From Ignavibacterium sp. (lineage in GTDB: Bacteria > Bacteroidota > Ignavibacteria > Ignavibacteriales > Ignavibacteriaceae): 64,000 nucleotides of DNA. Below, piece after piece: positions 27,035 through 37,456 of this stretch. The stretch covers positions 2,108,001-2,172,000 of the forward strand of contig NZ_AP026678.1 of NCBI RefSeq assembly GCF_025998815.1, in the 5' to 3' direction. Numbering within the stretch: position 1 is the stretch's first letter; every line of letters starts with the position of its first letter. Both the position numbers and the translations under genes were made by a program. A model generated the notes under the pieces. The model saw only the letters and a program-made list of their open reading frames with translations, searched no databases and had not been told where the DNA came from.

Positions 27035-30000
27035 CTAATTTAACTTTCTTGCAACTACTACAGTGGTTTTAAGAGTTTCAACTGTTCCACTATTATCATT
27101 GAGTGCTTCAAGCAGGATAATGTAAATTCCGATTCGAAGAGCATTGCCATCATCATCCAATCCATCAAAAATTACTGAGCCGTTTGAACCACTTGGCTGA
27201 TTACTGTACACAGTTCTAACCAATCTTCCTTTGCTATCAAAAATTTTCAGCTTAATCTGTGAAACTGATTGTGAGAGGCTGTAATTGATGATTGCAAAAT
27301 CTTCAAAACCATCATTGTCGGGTGAAAATGGATTTGGTGAAACAGAAATGTTTGATTGAATATTTTTATTTTCCGCGAAGATGCTGTTAACATAACCTGG
27401 AGTTCCGCCAACAGAATTTACACAAGTGCTCCAATTGAAAGGGTCATTACTTCCTAAATTCGGATTAATTCTTTCAATTGATTTGTTTTTTGTTGTAACA
27501 AAATTTCTGTTGTGCCATTTGCTGGAATAAAAGACCGAATCAATAACATTTCCTTTAACATCTCTGAGAAGAATTAATTCGCCTGTATTAACTAAACCAA
27601 GTGAGGATGTCCCAATAATATTTTTAAAGTCATAATTACTCAGATTAAATTTATCAAGCATAATTGAATCGGCTATCAAAAGGAAATATGCTTTGGGTGG
27701 AAGTGAAAAGCTTGATGAAAACAACTTAAATGAATTTCCATTTTCATCAGAGATTGTCCAGCCACCAATATTTACGGAATCATTGCTGATATTATAAAAT
27801 TCAATATACTCGCTGTTATCAATATCAGGATCAAACATAATTTCATTGATGACAACAGAATTCCTTTGATAAGATGGCAAGTTAAAAATAGAATTTGCTT
27901 CGCCCGGTGTACTTCCCTTTTGAGAAAGCGATAATGTCCAGTTTGTGCTGTCATTTGTGGATTCATTTAAATTTATTCGTTCCAGAGAGACATTAGTTTT
28001 ACTTCCCCAGGATGAACGATAGAATAAACTATCAATAATTCCATTCCTGAAATCATACAAAACAACTCCATCGGAGGTGTTACCAAGCGTACCAAAGTTC
28101 GAATAAAATATTTTGCATTGAACATCAGGATAAAATCTAAGAAAAGAAGTATCTCTTGAAATGACAAAATATTCGTTAGGTAATACATAAACATCCTGCG
28201 AACTGATTATTGCTTTTGTAGGAGATGTTAACAAATCGCTGATACTCCAGTCTTTAAGATTTACAGAATCTGAGGAAGCATTAACAAGCTCAATCCATTC
28301 GGGTCTATCAGAAGAAGTATTGTACATCACTTCATTTATTTTGATTATTTCCGATGCAAAGCCCGGTTCAATAAATTTTTCAAGATAATTATTCAGCGTA
28401 TCTGAATCACTAACGAAATAGACTGAAGCTGCGAGTAAAGTTTTTCTCTGAAGATTCTGAATTTGTACTGATGAAGTTACAATAGTAGAATCACCCGAAG
28501 AAAGATTTGTTCCTGATATTGATGAAAGCATTTGGTCAACGACATTGTTAGAATCCGTATCAATGAAAAATTTAACTTCGAAAGTGCTGGTACTATTTAA
28601 TCCGGAATTTTTGATTTTTGCAGATACAGAAACATTATCATTCAATACCGGAAATCGCGGCGTGAAAATAATTTCTGAAACAAGAAGATCAAATTCTTTT
28701 GGTGTAACACTATTAATTCTTCCGGGAGTACTTTGCTCAATATCTTTGCTGCTCTGCCAGTTAGATGATTGATTGGAACTAGCAACTGCTGAAATCCTTT
28801 CGAGCGAATATCCGTTTGTTCCTCCCCACTGATTTGAGTAGTAAACTGAGTCGATTGTCATACCACGATTGTCTTTAATAATTACTCCATCAATATCATT
28901 GTTCAGACTTGGCAAATTTAACTTTAATACCTGTGAAGGAATGAATCTGTGATAATTAAAGATGGTTGTATCTTTCGTCAGCACAACATATCCTTCAGGA
29001 GCAATAATTAAATCTGATTTTATTTCTGCAACAGCAGGAGTAGTTATCACATCAGAAATTTTCCAGCCATTAAGATTAATCTGTTCGGAAGAATTATTGT
29101 AAAGTTCAATCCATTCAGGTTCACCACCAAATGGGGCAAACATTATTTCATTAACCACAATTGTCTGTGGTGGAAATCCAGGTTCAATATTTTTATAAAA
29201 ATAATTATTTGAAGTATCCTGATCATTCTGAAAATCAGCAATAAAGTAAAATGCTTTTTTACTGATTAAATTCTGAATCAGGTATGAAAAGTTTATAACT
29301 ACTGAATCATCATTTGCTAATTGAAATTGTGAAGAAGTTTCGACAAGAATATCAGGCAGAGAATCAAGATTGGTATCTTCAAAAAGTCTTAATGAAAAAG
29401 ATGCCGGCAAATTTCCGATGTTTTTAATTACAGCAGCAACACCAACATTATCGCCATTCAATGGAAATTTTGGAGTGAACACAATATCGCTTGCAAGTAA
29501 ATCGTAATCTTTCTTCGTAACAGAATTGAAAGTGCCGGGAGTAGCTTTGTAACGACTTACAGATGTTTTCCAATTTAACGAATCAGTTGAAGATAAATTA
29601 ACATTCACTCTTTCAAGCGATTTACCATTTGTTCCTCCCCACGAAGAAAAATACTGCAAAGAATCAATTACACGATTGAGAGAATCAAGCAGAATTAACT
29701 TATCATCAGTATTATTGAGTGTTGGGATTGAACTCACATAAACTCCTGACTGAACATTGTAAAAAGAGTTTATGGTTGAATCTTGAGCAATAACTAAAAA
29801 CTCACTCGGGTTTAATAATAATGAACTCAAGATTACATTAACTGTATCAGCAGCATCAGCTATTCTGTAGCCTTTAAGATTAATTGTTTTGTTTGACCGG
29901 TTATAAATTTCAATCCATTCTGGTTCAGGTGAAGTTGGTGCGAACATTATTTCATTTATTACAATATCGTTTCGAACTTCATTAACTACTACGCCAACAA

Positions 30001-31714
30001 TTTTATTAAAAGCAATATTGTTTGTTGTATCATCATCAATTGAGGTCTGAATTTTCAGAATAAAATTATTTTCACCTTCGTCGAAACTTTCCGTGCTAAA
30101 AACAGTTTCAAGACTGTCAGCAACATTAAGAGTAATAAAGCTTTGTTGTGACAACAACTCATTAGTTTGAGGAATAGAATCAAGATTTACATCGTGATAA
30201 AGCAACAAATCAAACTGAGCAGAATTATTTAATCCGATATTTTTTATTTTTGAACTAAAAGAAATCTGCTCACCAACTATTCCATAATTATTTATTGATT
30301 TGAATTCAGTTATTGTTAAGTCATAATCCTTAGGTGTAACTGAGTTTATCTTGCCCGGAGTTGCTCTGAATATGCTTTGTGAAGTCTTCCAGTTTTGTGG
30401 ATCATTACCTGGATTATCTTTAGATATTCTTTCAAGAGATTTACCATCAGAATTTCCTCCCCACGATGGCAAGTATGAAACTGAATCAATCAAAACATTC
30501 ATAGAATCTTTAATTACGACAGCATCACCGGTATTGTTTAGTGCCGGCATAGATATTTTAATTATCTGAGAAGCTACAGGAAAATAATTTAGTATGGAAG
30601 AATCTGCTGTGAGCACAACGAATGAATCCGGTTGCAAAATGAAATCCTGATTAATGATTATAACACTTGATGTTGCATCAGAAAATTTCCACTTCTTCAG
30701 ATTCACAGGATTTGCTGATTTGTTCAGTAACTCTACCCACTCCGGCTGACCACTCAACGGCGCATACATAATCTCATTAATTACCAAATCATTAAAAACA
30801 TTTCCCGGAGGATATACTATTAACGATTTTATCAATTGATTATTCTGAGGATTTTCATCTTCATTAAAAGTTACTTTGGCAATTATCTGATAAGAACCAA
30901 TCAACAAATTTGTCAGTGTAGTCGAAACAATTAGCGAATCTCCGCTTGAGAGATTTGTAAAAGATTGCGAATAAATTATTTCATTTGCCTGACCTGTTGA
31001 ATCAAAATTAACATCGTTAAAAATCTCAACGAGAAAACTAGTAGCAGTCAGGATTCCTTTATTTCTTACTGTTGTTATAATTGTTACATCTTCACCCAAA
31101 ATTGGCTGCGGAGGATTGAATATCAGAGAAGATATTTGCAAATCATAATTTAATGGTGTTACTGAATTTGTAAATCCCGGCGTCCCGTTTGAGTAAAGCG
31201 AGTTTGACCAATTAGTTTGCGAAGAATCTCTGTTCATTAAAATTTTTTCATCAGAGAAGGTTTGCAAGTTATCAGCGGAATAAAAGTAATAATCAACTGT
31301 ATCGTTAAATGAATTAATTAACCACAAAGGTCGGCTTGTTGTATTCGCCATTCCTGAAGAACCATATGAACCATCAGATATTTTTAATATCAACGCATTT
31401 GCCGGCACTAAGCCGGAGTAAATTCCATTAACAATATCGTAATCATTCTCAAAGATTATTGCGAAAGATTGCGGAGGCAGAATAGTTCCAAATCCGGCGT
31501 CAATAATTACATCATTAGTAGAAGTGTAGTATTTGATTTTCCAGTTCAAAAGATCAACAGATTGAGTTGTGCTTGTATTATAAAGTTCAACAAATTCATT
31601 GTTACCGCTTGCCGGATAAAACATTATCTCAGAGAAAATTATAGAAGTGTCTGCCTGAGAAAAAATTTTCTGAATAAGTAAAAGAGATAAAATGATGTAA
31701 AGTTTTTTCGTCAT
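27035..31714 (-). CDS. Giant secreted protein with six lamin-tail domains, CARDB-like spacers and a FlgD-like tail
   Basis: 1559 residues with a signal peptide (about 1-19). Lamin-tail domains begin near residues 27, 311, 585, 851, 1123 and 1286, each with the pattern (I/V)NEIM(Y/F)-x-PEW(I/V)E(L/I)YN and later a SLERI motif. CARDB-like domains lie between the first five (LxISxxxFxPxxP...NxG). The C-terminus from about residue 1453 has FSPDNDGFEDFAIINYSL and SKGRLVRTVY, a FlgD-type Ig fold often used as a secretion or anchoring tail in this group. The role is unknown; surface adhesion or carbohydrate binding is plausible. Confidence 0.82.
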   Translation of the reverse strand: MTKKLYIILSLLLIQKIFSQADTSIIFSEIMFYPASGNNEFVELYNTSTTQSVDLLNWKIKYYTSTNDVIIDAGFGTILPPQSFAIIFENDYDIVNGIYSGLVPANALILKISDGSYGSSGMANTTSRPLWLINSFNDTVDYYFYSADNLQTFSDEKILMNRDSSQTNWSNSLYSNGTPGFTNSVTPLNYDLQISSLIFNPPQPILGEDVTIITTVRNKGILTATSFLVEIFNDVNFDSTGQANEIIYSQSFTNLSSGDSLIVSTTLTNLLIGSYQIIAKVTFNEDENPQNNQLIKSLIVYPPGNVFNDLVINEIMYAPLSGQPEWVELLNKSANPVNLKKWKFSDATSSVIIINQDFILQPDSFVVLTADSSILNYFPVASQIIKISMPALNNTGDAVVIKDSMNVLIDSVSYLPSWGGNSDGKSLERISKDNPGNDPQNWKTSQSIFRATPGKINSVTPKDYDLTITEFKSINNYGIVGEQISFSSKIKNIGLNNSAQFDLLLYHDVNLDSIPQTNELLSQQSFITLNVADSLETVFSTESFDEGENNFILKIQTSIDDDTTNNIAFNKIVGVVVNEVRNDIVINEIMFAPTSPEPEWIEIYNRSNKTINLKGYRIADAADTVNVILSSLLLNPSEFLVIAQDSTINSFYNVQSGVYVSSIPTLNNTDDKLILLDSLNRVIDSLQYFSSWGGTNGKSLERVNVNLSSTDSLNWKTSVSRYKATPGTFNSVTKKDYDLLASDIVFTPKFPLNGDNVGVAAVIKNIGNLPASFSLRLFEDTNLDSLPDILVETSSQFQLANDDSVVINFSYLIQNLISKKAFYFIADFQNDQDTSNNYFYKNIEPGFPPQTIVVNEIMFAPFGGEPEWIELYNNSSEQINLNGWKISDVITTPAVAEIKSDLIIAPEGYVVLTKDTTIFNYHRFIPSQVLKLNLPSLNNDIDGVIIKDNRGMTIDSVYYSNQWGGTNGYSLERISAVASSNQSSNWQSSKDIEQSTPGRINSVTPKEFDLLVSEIIFTPRFPVLNDNVSVSAKIKNSGLNSTSTFEVKFFIDTDSNNVVDQMLSSISGTNLSSGDSTIVTSSVQIQNLQRKTLLAASVYFVSDSDTLNNYLEKFIEPGFASEIIKINEVMYNTSSDRPEWIELVNASSDSVNLKDWSISDLLTSPTKAIISSQDVYVLPNEYFVISRDTSFLRFYPDVQCKIFYSNFGTLGNTSDGVVLYDFRNGIIDSLFYRSSWGSKTNVSLERINLNESTNDSTNWTLSLSQKGSTPGEANSIFNLPSYQRNSVVINEIMFDPDIDNSEYIEFYNISNDSVNIGGWTISDENGNSFKLFSSSFSLPPKAYFLLIADSIMLDKFNLSNYDFKNIIGTSSLGLVNTGELILLRDVKGNVIDSVFYSSKWHNRNFVTTKNKSIERINPNLGSNDPFNWSTCVNSVGGTPGYVNSIFAENKNIQSNISVSPNPFSPDNDGFEDFAIINYSLSQSVSQIKLKIFDSKGRLVRTVYSNQPSGSNGSVIFDGLDDDGNALRIGIYIILLEALNDNSGTVETLKTTVVVARKLN

Positions 31715-31734
31715 TAAAATTTTAAATGAAAAAA

Positions 31735-32502
31735 TTATTTTCTTGGTATAGGTTCCCGCGAAGCAAGATATTCAAATAAAGAATCAGGAATAATTCTTAA
31801 TAACCTTACTGCTAATGAAATTGCCAATGGAAATTGAATTCGACTCTTTTCTTTTTTTATTTCTTTAACAATTATATCTGCAGCTTTTTCGGGTTCCATC
31901 AGAAAAGGCATGAAAAATTCATTTTTATCTGTCATAGGAGTTTTAACGAAGCCAGGTCTTACGGTAATTACCTTCACATTATATGGCTTCAGTTCAATTC
32001 TTAGACTTTCAAGAAAAATTGAAGCTGCAGCTTTACTCGCACAATAAAATCCGCTTTTAGGAAATCCTCTGCTATCTGCAAGACTTGAAACGCCAACTAT
32101 TACTCCGTTTTTCTCAGATATAAAATCCGGAAGAAGAACTTCGATAAAATTTATCAATCCCATCACATTGGTATCGAATGTCTGTTTGGCTTTTACTGAA
32201 TCAAACTCTTTTATGCCTGAACGAAAACTTACTCCCGAATTAAGGAATGCTATATCTACTTTTCCGCAATCAACTTTTATCTGACGATAAACATTTCTGA
32301 CTTCATCAAGATTTGTTACATCACATTTATAAGCAGCAACTCTGGTTTTCAATTCAAGTTGCTGTGCAATTTTATCAATCATATCTTTTCTTCTTGCGGC
32401 AAGCGCAAGCAAAGCTCCTTCGTCAGCAAACTTTTTAGCAACAGCTTCGCCTATTCCGGAAGAAGCACCGGTAATCAGGATAACTTTATTCTTCAGATTC
32501 AT
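31735..32502 (-). CDS. Short-chain dehydrogenase/reductase
   Basis: 255 residues. NAD(P) site TGASSGIGEAVAKKF, NSG segment AFLNSGVS, catalytic Ser in VSSLADSRG and Tyr-x-x-x-Lys in YCASKAA. The C-terminus is extended and basic, as in the classical SDRs close to YqjQ/DltE. The substrate is unknown. It is 20 nt from the lamin-tail gene and may be co-transcribed with it. Confidence 0.88.
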   Translation of the reverse strand: MNLKNKVILITGASSGIGEAVAKKFADEGALLALAARRKDMIDKIAQQLELKTRVAAYKCDVTNLDEVRNVYRQIKVDCGKVDIAFLNSGVSFRSGIKEFDSVKAKQTFDTNVMGLINFIEVLLPDFISEKNGVIVGVSSLADSRGFPKSGFYCASKAAASIFLESLRIELKPYNVKVITVRPGFVKTPMTDKNEFFMPFLMEPEKAADIIVKEIKKEKSRIQFPLAISLAVRLLRIIPDSLFEYLASREPIPRK

Positions 32503-32643
32503 ATCGGATTGATTTTTTCAACTAAAATCTAAAATAAGTTTTGTTGGAAATCAAAAATTATACTAAGCAAATTTTTACCTGAATATTGCGAGGTCAAAAT
32601 TTTTTCGTTTATATTTTGTTCGAAAATCACAAAATTTATTCAG

Positions 32644-33213
32644 ATGTTTTTTGGTAAAATAATTGCTATTGATGAAGTCCTTGTTAGGGAAGAAGTGCTG
32701 AATACACCATTTGCCTGTGACCTGAAAAAATGCAAAGGAGCTTGTTGTACACTCGATAGCGAATTTGGTGCACCGGTAAATGAAGAAGAGATTGAGCAAA
32801 TTAAAGAAGTACTTCCTGTTGTTAAGGATTATATAAGTGAAGAGCACTGGAGCGAAATTCAAAGAAACGGATTCTTTGAAAAAAAATTTGATGAACTTCT
32901 GCTTAGAAGTATAAATAATAAAGCTTGCGTGTTTGTTTATTACGAAGGTGATATTGCAAAGTGTTCCATTGAGAAAGCTTACTTTGATGGAAAAGTGAAA
33001 TTCAGGAAACCAATTTCCTGTCACTTGTTTCCAATAAGAGTTGCAAAGTTCGGTGGGGATATTTTACGATACGAAAAATTTTCTGAATGTACACCGGCTT
33101 TGGAAAACGGGAAAAAACAAAACATAACAATTGCAGAATTCTGCAAAGATTCTTTAATAAGACTTTATGGAGAAAAATGGTATTCACAACTAAAGGAAAA
33201 ATCGGGTCGTTAA
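32644..33213 (+). CDS. DUF3109 protein (YkgJ-like Cys-rich)
   Basis: 189 residues. The Cys motif CDLKKCKGACC, a second Cys in NNKACVFVY, CSIEKAY and ISCHLFPIR agree with DUF3109, a relative of the YkgJ zinc/iron-chelating family. The function is unknown. It stops 1 nt before rpoN, so the two are coupled. Confidence 0.82.
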   Translation: MFFGKIIAIDEVLVREEVLNTPFACDLKKCKGACCTLDSEFGAPVNEEEIEQIKEVLPVVKDYISEEHWSEIQRNGFFEKKFDELLLRSINNKACVFVYYEGDIAKCSIEKAYFDGKVKFRKPISCHLFPIRVAKFGGDILRYEKFSECTPALENGKKQNITIAEFCKDSLIRLYGEKWYSQLKEKSGR

Positions 33214-33214
33214 T

Positions 33215-34678
33215 ATGCTAACACTTAATCAAAGACTTTCACAACAACAGAGACTTTCGCCACAACAAATACAATATCAGAAACTGCTTCAGTTAAATAA
33301 TCTGGCACTTGAGCAGAGAATTAAAACAGAACTCGAAATGAATCCGCTCCTTGTAGAAGAAATGGAACTCGATACTGAGCAGGACGATAAAGAAAAGGAA
33401 AACGAAACAGAAACTGAAGCCGAAGTTGAAGCTACAGAAGATTCAGATAAAGCTGATGAAGAGTTTTCGCTTGAAGATTTTATGAATGATGATGAACTTG
33501 ACCACGAAAAACTTAACAGAAGTAACGATGAAGAAACATTTCATCCTGTAGCTCCTCAAAAAACTTCTCTCTATGAACATCTGCGTGAACAATTAATGAT
33601 GCTCGATCTTGACGAGAACCTTTATATGCTTGGTGAAGAAATTATAGGAAACCTCGATGCTGATGGATACTTAAAAAGAGACCTTGCCGAGATTGTTCAG
33701 GAACTTGAGCTATTCGAACATGTGAAAATTGATATGAAGGATGCGGAAGAACTTCTTAAAAAGATTCAGAAGTTTGATCCGATTGGAATTGCAAGTCGTT
33801 CACTTCAGGAATGTTTAATCGTACAGCTTCAGGAAGCAAAAGCAGATGAATATTATAAATACATTGCTATCAAAATTCTTGAAGATTATTACGATGAATT
33901 TTCAAAGCGACGATTTGATATAATCAAGAAGAAGATGAAACTTACCGATGATACTTTGAGAGAAGCTCTTGACCTTATTCAGAAGATGAATCCCAAACCC
34001 GGAGAAGGTAATGTAGATATTGTCGAGATGAATCAGGTTACTCCGGATTTTATTGTCGAAAAAGTTAATGATATGTGGATTGTAACGCTCAACGATAAAT
34101 CAATGCCTTCCATTACGATTGATAAAAAATATCTTGAGATGTTCGATGCCAATAAAAGAAAGAAAAGAAGCGACAGAGAAAGAGAAACCTATAAGTTTCT
34201 TCGGGAAAAATTTGAATCAGCTAAATGGTTCATAGCTTGCATTCAGCAGCGACGAGAGACTCTGATGAAAATAATGCGTGCAATTCTCGAAATGCAATAT
34301 GAATTTTTCGAAAAAGGTCCCAAATATCTCAAGCCAATGATATACAAAGACATTGCAGATATAATCGGAATGGATATTTCCACAATCAGTCGTGTTGTGA
34401 ATGGCAAGTATGTTCAAAGTCCGCAGGGAATTCACGAACTCAAATACTTTTTCAGTGAGGGACTTTCAACTGATACTGGCGAAGAAGTTTCAAACAAACA
34501 TATCAGAGAACGCGTAAAAGAAATTATAGAATCAGAAAATAAAAAAGCTCCGTACAGCGATGAAAAGATTGCTCAGATGCTTCAGGCAGAAGGAATTCAT
34601 GTTGCGAGAAGAACAATAGCAAAATACCGTGAGATGTTAAAAATTCCGGTTGCCAGGTTACGTAAAGAAAATATTTAA
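33215..34678 (+). CDS. rpoN: RNA polymerase sigma-54 factor
   Basis: 487 residues. The Gln-rich activator-interacting region I is at the N-terminus (LNQRLSQQQRLSPQQIQ). A very acidic region II follows (about 50-100), then the core-binding region. The C-terminal part includes the HTH (DISTISRVVNGKYVQSPQG) and the RpoN box (VARRTIAKYRE). It directs transcription from -24/-12 promoters and needs AAA+ activators, none of which is seen in the window. The stop overlaps the next start (TAATG). Confidence 0.95.
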   Translation: MLTLNQRLSQQQRLSPQQIQYQKLLQLNNLALEQRIKTELEMNPLLVEEMELDTEQDDKEKENETETEAEVEATEDSDKADEEFSLEDFMNDDELDHEKLNRSNDEETFHPVAPQKTSLYEHLREQLMMLDLDENLYMLGEEIIGNLDADGYLKRDLAEIVQELELFEHVKIDMKDAEELLKKIQKFDPIGIASRSLQECLIVQLQEAKADEYYKYIAIKILEDYYDEFSKRRFDIIKKKMKLTDDTLREALDLIQKMNPKPGEGNVDIVEMNQVTPDFIVEKVNDMWIVTLNDKSMPSITIDKKYLEMFDANKRKKRSDRERETYKFLREKFESAKWFIACIQQRRETLMKIMRAILEMQYEFFEKGPKYLKPMIYKDIADIIGMDISTISRVVNGKYVQSPQGIHELKYFFSEGLSTDTGEEVSNKHIRERVKEIIESENKKAPYSDEKIAQMLQAEGIHVARRTIAKYREMLKIPVARLRKENI

Positions 34679-35310
34679 TGAATGATTTAGTTGATGTTCT
34701 GAGCCTTATTTCACTACTAACTCTTTTTGGTTATTCTCATTCTGTTCTTGCATCATTAAAAGTAAAAGAATTTATACGCAGGCAATTTGGAAATGCAATT
34801 GCTTTTTACAGATTATTCTATAATGCGATTTCCTTAATCACTCTTTATCTTATTTGGGAATACGCTCCGCATCCATCGTTAAAAATTTATAAGCTTAGTC
34901 CTCCATTCGATTATCTGGTTTTAATTCCTCAATTAATTTCTTTAATCGGAATTTTCTGGTCTTTCAGGTATATCTGCTTCAAAGAATTTCTTGGTCTTTC
35001 ACAGATTGAAAGATTTCTGAACAAACAATTTTCTGCAGATGAACTTGATGAGAAAATGACATTCAGAATCGAAGGACCTTATAAATATTCAAGACATCCC
35101 ATATACTTTTTCTCAATAATATTTCTTGTCTTCAGAGCTGAAATGGATTTGTTTTACCTCACAGTTCTCATCTGTTTCATAGCATATTTTTACATCGGTT
35201 CTGTTTATGAAGAAAAGAAGCTGATTAAAATTTTTGGTAAAGATTATGAAGATTACCAAAAGAATGTACCCAGAATTTTCCCGATTAAATTATTCAACAT
35301 TAAATCCTGA
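34678..35310 (+). CDS. Isoprenylcysteine carboxyl-methyltransferase-like membrane protein
   Basis: 210 residues with about five hydrophobic segments. The motif GPYKYSRHPIYF followed by EEKKLIKIFGKDYEDYQK is the PEMT/ICMT C-terminal SAM-binding signature. The N-terminal part resembles NnrU-type proteins. The methyl acceptor is unknown. It is coupled to rpoN by a TAATG overlap. Confidence 0.7.
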   Translation: MNDLVDVLSLISLLTLFGYSHSVLASLKVKEFIRRQFGNAIAFYRLFYNAISLITLYLIWEYAPHPSLKIYKLSPPFDYLVLIPQLISLIGIFWSFRYICFKEFLGLSQIERFLNKQFSADELDEKMTFRIEGPYKYSRHPIYFFSIIFLVFRAEMDLFYLTVLICFIAYFYIGSVYEEKKLIKIFGKDYEDYQKNVPRIFPIKLFNIKS

Positions 35311-35368
35311 AAATATTATTTAAGTTTGATGCAGATAATAAAATCTTTTTCTACGAAGGAGTTTTGAA

Positions 35369-35905
35369 ATGGAAAACATTCGTTCTACAACAATAATAGG
35401 AATTGTTCACAATGGGGTTGCAGCACTTGGTGGAGATGGTCAGGTAACTCTTGGAAACACTGTTATGAAACATAATGCATCTAAAATAAGAAAGATTGCT
35501 GATGGAAAAGTTTTATGTGGATTTGCAGGCGCATCGGCAGATGCTTTCACTTTGATGGAAAGATTTGAAGACAAACTTCAGCAATACAGAGGAAATGTAT
35601 TCCGCGCTGCAGTTGAATTGGCAAAAGACTGGAGAACCGATAAATATCTTCGACGACTGGAAGCTATGCTTGCTGTGATTGCAAAAGATACAGCACTGAT
35701 TGTCTCCGGTAACGGCGATGTAATTGAACCTGATGATAAAATAGTTGCTATTGGCTCAGGCGGAATGTATGCACTTGCAGCAGCAAAGATGTTAAAGAAA
35801 CACAGCAATCTCTCGGCAAAAGAAATTGTTGAAGAATCATTAAAAACCGCCGCAGAAATTTGCATATATACAAATGATAAAATAAATATTGAGGTGATTG
35901 AATAA
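35369..35905 (+). CDS. hslV: ATP-dependent protease proteolytic subunit HslV
   Basis: 178 residues. The sequence [20 protein letters not shown] places the catalytic Thr at position 7, so a six-residue propeptide must be removed rather than only Met. [15 protein letters not shown] and [12 protein letters not shown] are conserved. HslV forms the peptidase rings of the HslUV complex in the cytoplasm. GAAGGAG lies 8 nt before the ATG. hslU starts 2 nt after the stop. Confidence 0.95.
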   Translation: MENIRSTTIIGIVHNGVAALGGDGQVTLGNTVMKHNASKIRKIADGKVLCGFAGASADAFTLMERFEDKLQQYRGNVFRAAVELAKDWRTDKYLRRLEAMLAVIAKDTALIVSGNGDVIEPDDKIVAIGSGGMYALAAAKMLKKHSNLSAKEIVEESLKTAAEICIYTNDKINIEVIE

Positions 35906-35907
35906 TT

Positions 35908-37296
35908 ATGGAACAAAAACATTTTGATATGAGAGCACTTACTCCGACTGAGATTGTAAGAGAACTCGATAAATACATCATCGGTCAAACTGAAGCTAAA
36001 CGCGCTGTTGCAATAGCACTTCGTAACAGATGGAGAAGACAGCAGGTTAAAGATGTTCTTCGCGAAGAGATAATGCCAAATAATATTATTTTGATTGGAC
36101 CAACCGGAGTTGGTAAAACAGAAATTGCACGCCGACTTGCAAAACTTGCACAGGCACCTTTTGTAAAAGTTGAAGCATCAAAATTTACAGAAGTAGGCTA
36201 TGTTGGAAGAGATGTTGAATCAATGGTTCGCGATTTAGTTGAAGTTGGTGTTAATCTTGTCCGTTCCGAAAAGACAAAAGAAGTTCAGTCAAAAGCAGAA
36301 GAAATGGCTGATGAAAGGATTCTTGATATTCTGATTCCACCGGTTAAAAAAACTTCCACCGTACAATCAACCGATGAAACGAATGAAGCAGAAGAATCAG
36401 AAGAATATCAGAATCAGAAAACGCGTGAGTGGATGAAAGCAAAATTAAAAAATGGTGAGCTTGATGATAAGTTGATAGAATTTGATGCACAAACAACCGC
36501 TACAATTGGAATGCAGGTTCTGGGTCCGTTCGGAATGGATGATATGGGAATTAATATCCAGGAAATTATGGGTAGTTTAATGCCCAAGAAAAAGAAGAAA
36601 AGAAAAACAACAATTAAAGAAGCCCGACAGTTTATGGCGCAGGAAGAAGCTCAGAAATTGATTGATATGGAAGCTGTTCAGAAAGAGGCAATTGAAAGAG
36701 TTGAAAACTCCGGAATAATTTTCATTGATGAAATTGATAAAGTCGCTGGTGGTGGAAAAGGTCAGGGACCTGATGTTTCCCGCGAAGGCGTTCAAAGAGA
36801 CTTACTTCCGATTGTTGAAGGTTCGAATGTAAATACAAAATACGGAGTGGTTAAAACAGATCATATTTTATTTATTGCTTCGGGTGCATTTCATGTTTCC
36901 AAACCTTCTGATTTAATTCCCGAACTTCAGGGAAGATTTCCAATTCGTGTTGAACTGAACAGTTTAACCGAAGAAGACTTCGTTCAGATTCTTACCAAAC
37001 CCGAGAATGCTCTGCTCAAACAATACAATGCTCTTCTCGAAACCGAAGGTGTTAGACTTGAGTTTACTGAAGATGCAATAAGGGAAATCGCACGTATTGC
37101 AACAGAAGTAAATGAGCAGGTTGAAAACATAGGCGCAAGAAGACTTCATACAATTCTTACTACATTACTCGATGAAATTCTTTTCGATGTTCCTGATAAA
37201 ATTCCATCAACCAAAGTTGTGATTGATGGTAACTTTGTAAAGAGCAAACTTGAAAAAATTGTTAAGAACCGCGACCTAAGTAAATTCATTTTATAA
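35908..37296 (+). CDS. hslU: ATP-dependent protease ATPase subunit HslU
   Basis: 462 residues. N-terminal [17 protein letters not shown], Walker [30 protein letters not shown] pore region, I-domain in the middle, Walker [12 protein letters not shown], sensor and C-terminal region [10 protein letters not shown]. It unfolds substrates for HslV. It directly follows hslV and ends before a strong hairpin. Confidence 0.96.
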   Translation: MEQKHFDMRALTPTEIVRELDKYIIGQTEAKRAVAIALRNRWRRQQVKDVLREEIMPNNIILIGPTGVGKTEIARRLAKLAQAPFVKVEASKFTEVGYVGRDVESMVRDLVEVGVNLVRSEKTKEVQSKAEEMADERILDILIPPVKKTSTVQSTDETNEAEESEEYQNQKTREWMKAKLKNGELDDKLIEFDAQTTATIGMQVLGPFGMDDMGINIQEIMGSLMPKKKKKRKTTIKEARQFMAQEEAQKLIDMEAVQKEAIERVENSGIIFIDEIDKVAGGGKGQGPDVSREGVQRDLLPIVEGSNVNTKYGVVKTDHILFIASGAFHVSKPSDLIPELQGRFPIRVELNSLTEEDFVQILTKPENALLKQYNALLETEGVRLEFTEDAIREIARIATEVNEQVENIGARRLHTILTTLLDEILFDVPDKIPSTKVVIDGNFVKSKLEKIVKNRDLSKFIL

Positions 37297-37301
37297 TAAA
37301 T

Positions 37302-37341
37302 GCTTATGTCACGCTCACTAAAAATGGAGTGTGGCATAAGC
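37302..37341 (+). terminator. Hairpin terminator after hslU
   Basis: GCTTATGTCACGCTC pairs with GAGTGTGGCATAAGC across a 10-nt loop (15 bp with two G-U pairs). The following sequence TAATTATTTT is only moderately T-rich, so termination may be partial. Confidence 0.65.
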
Positions 37342-37456
37342 TAATTATTTTCTCATTTCGAAAAAATCACTTCCTAAAAAATCCGCTAGTAATTTTTCAC
37401 TATTTACTTTTTGAGTTTAAAGAATTAGTTTTAGTCAGACTTTTAGCGGGGAAAGT

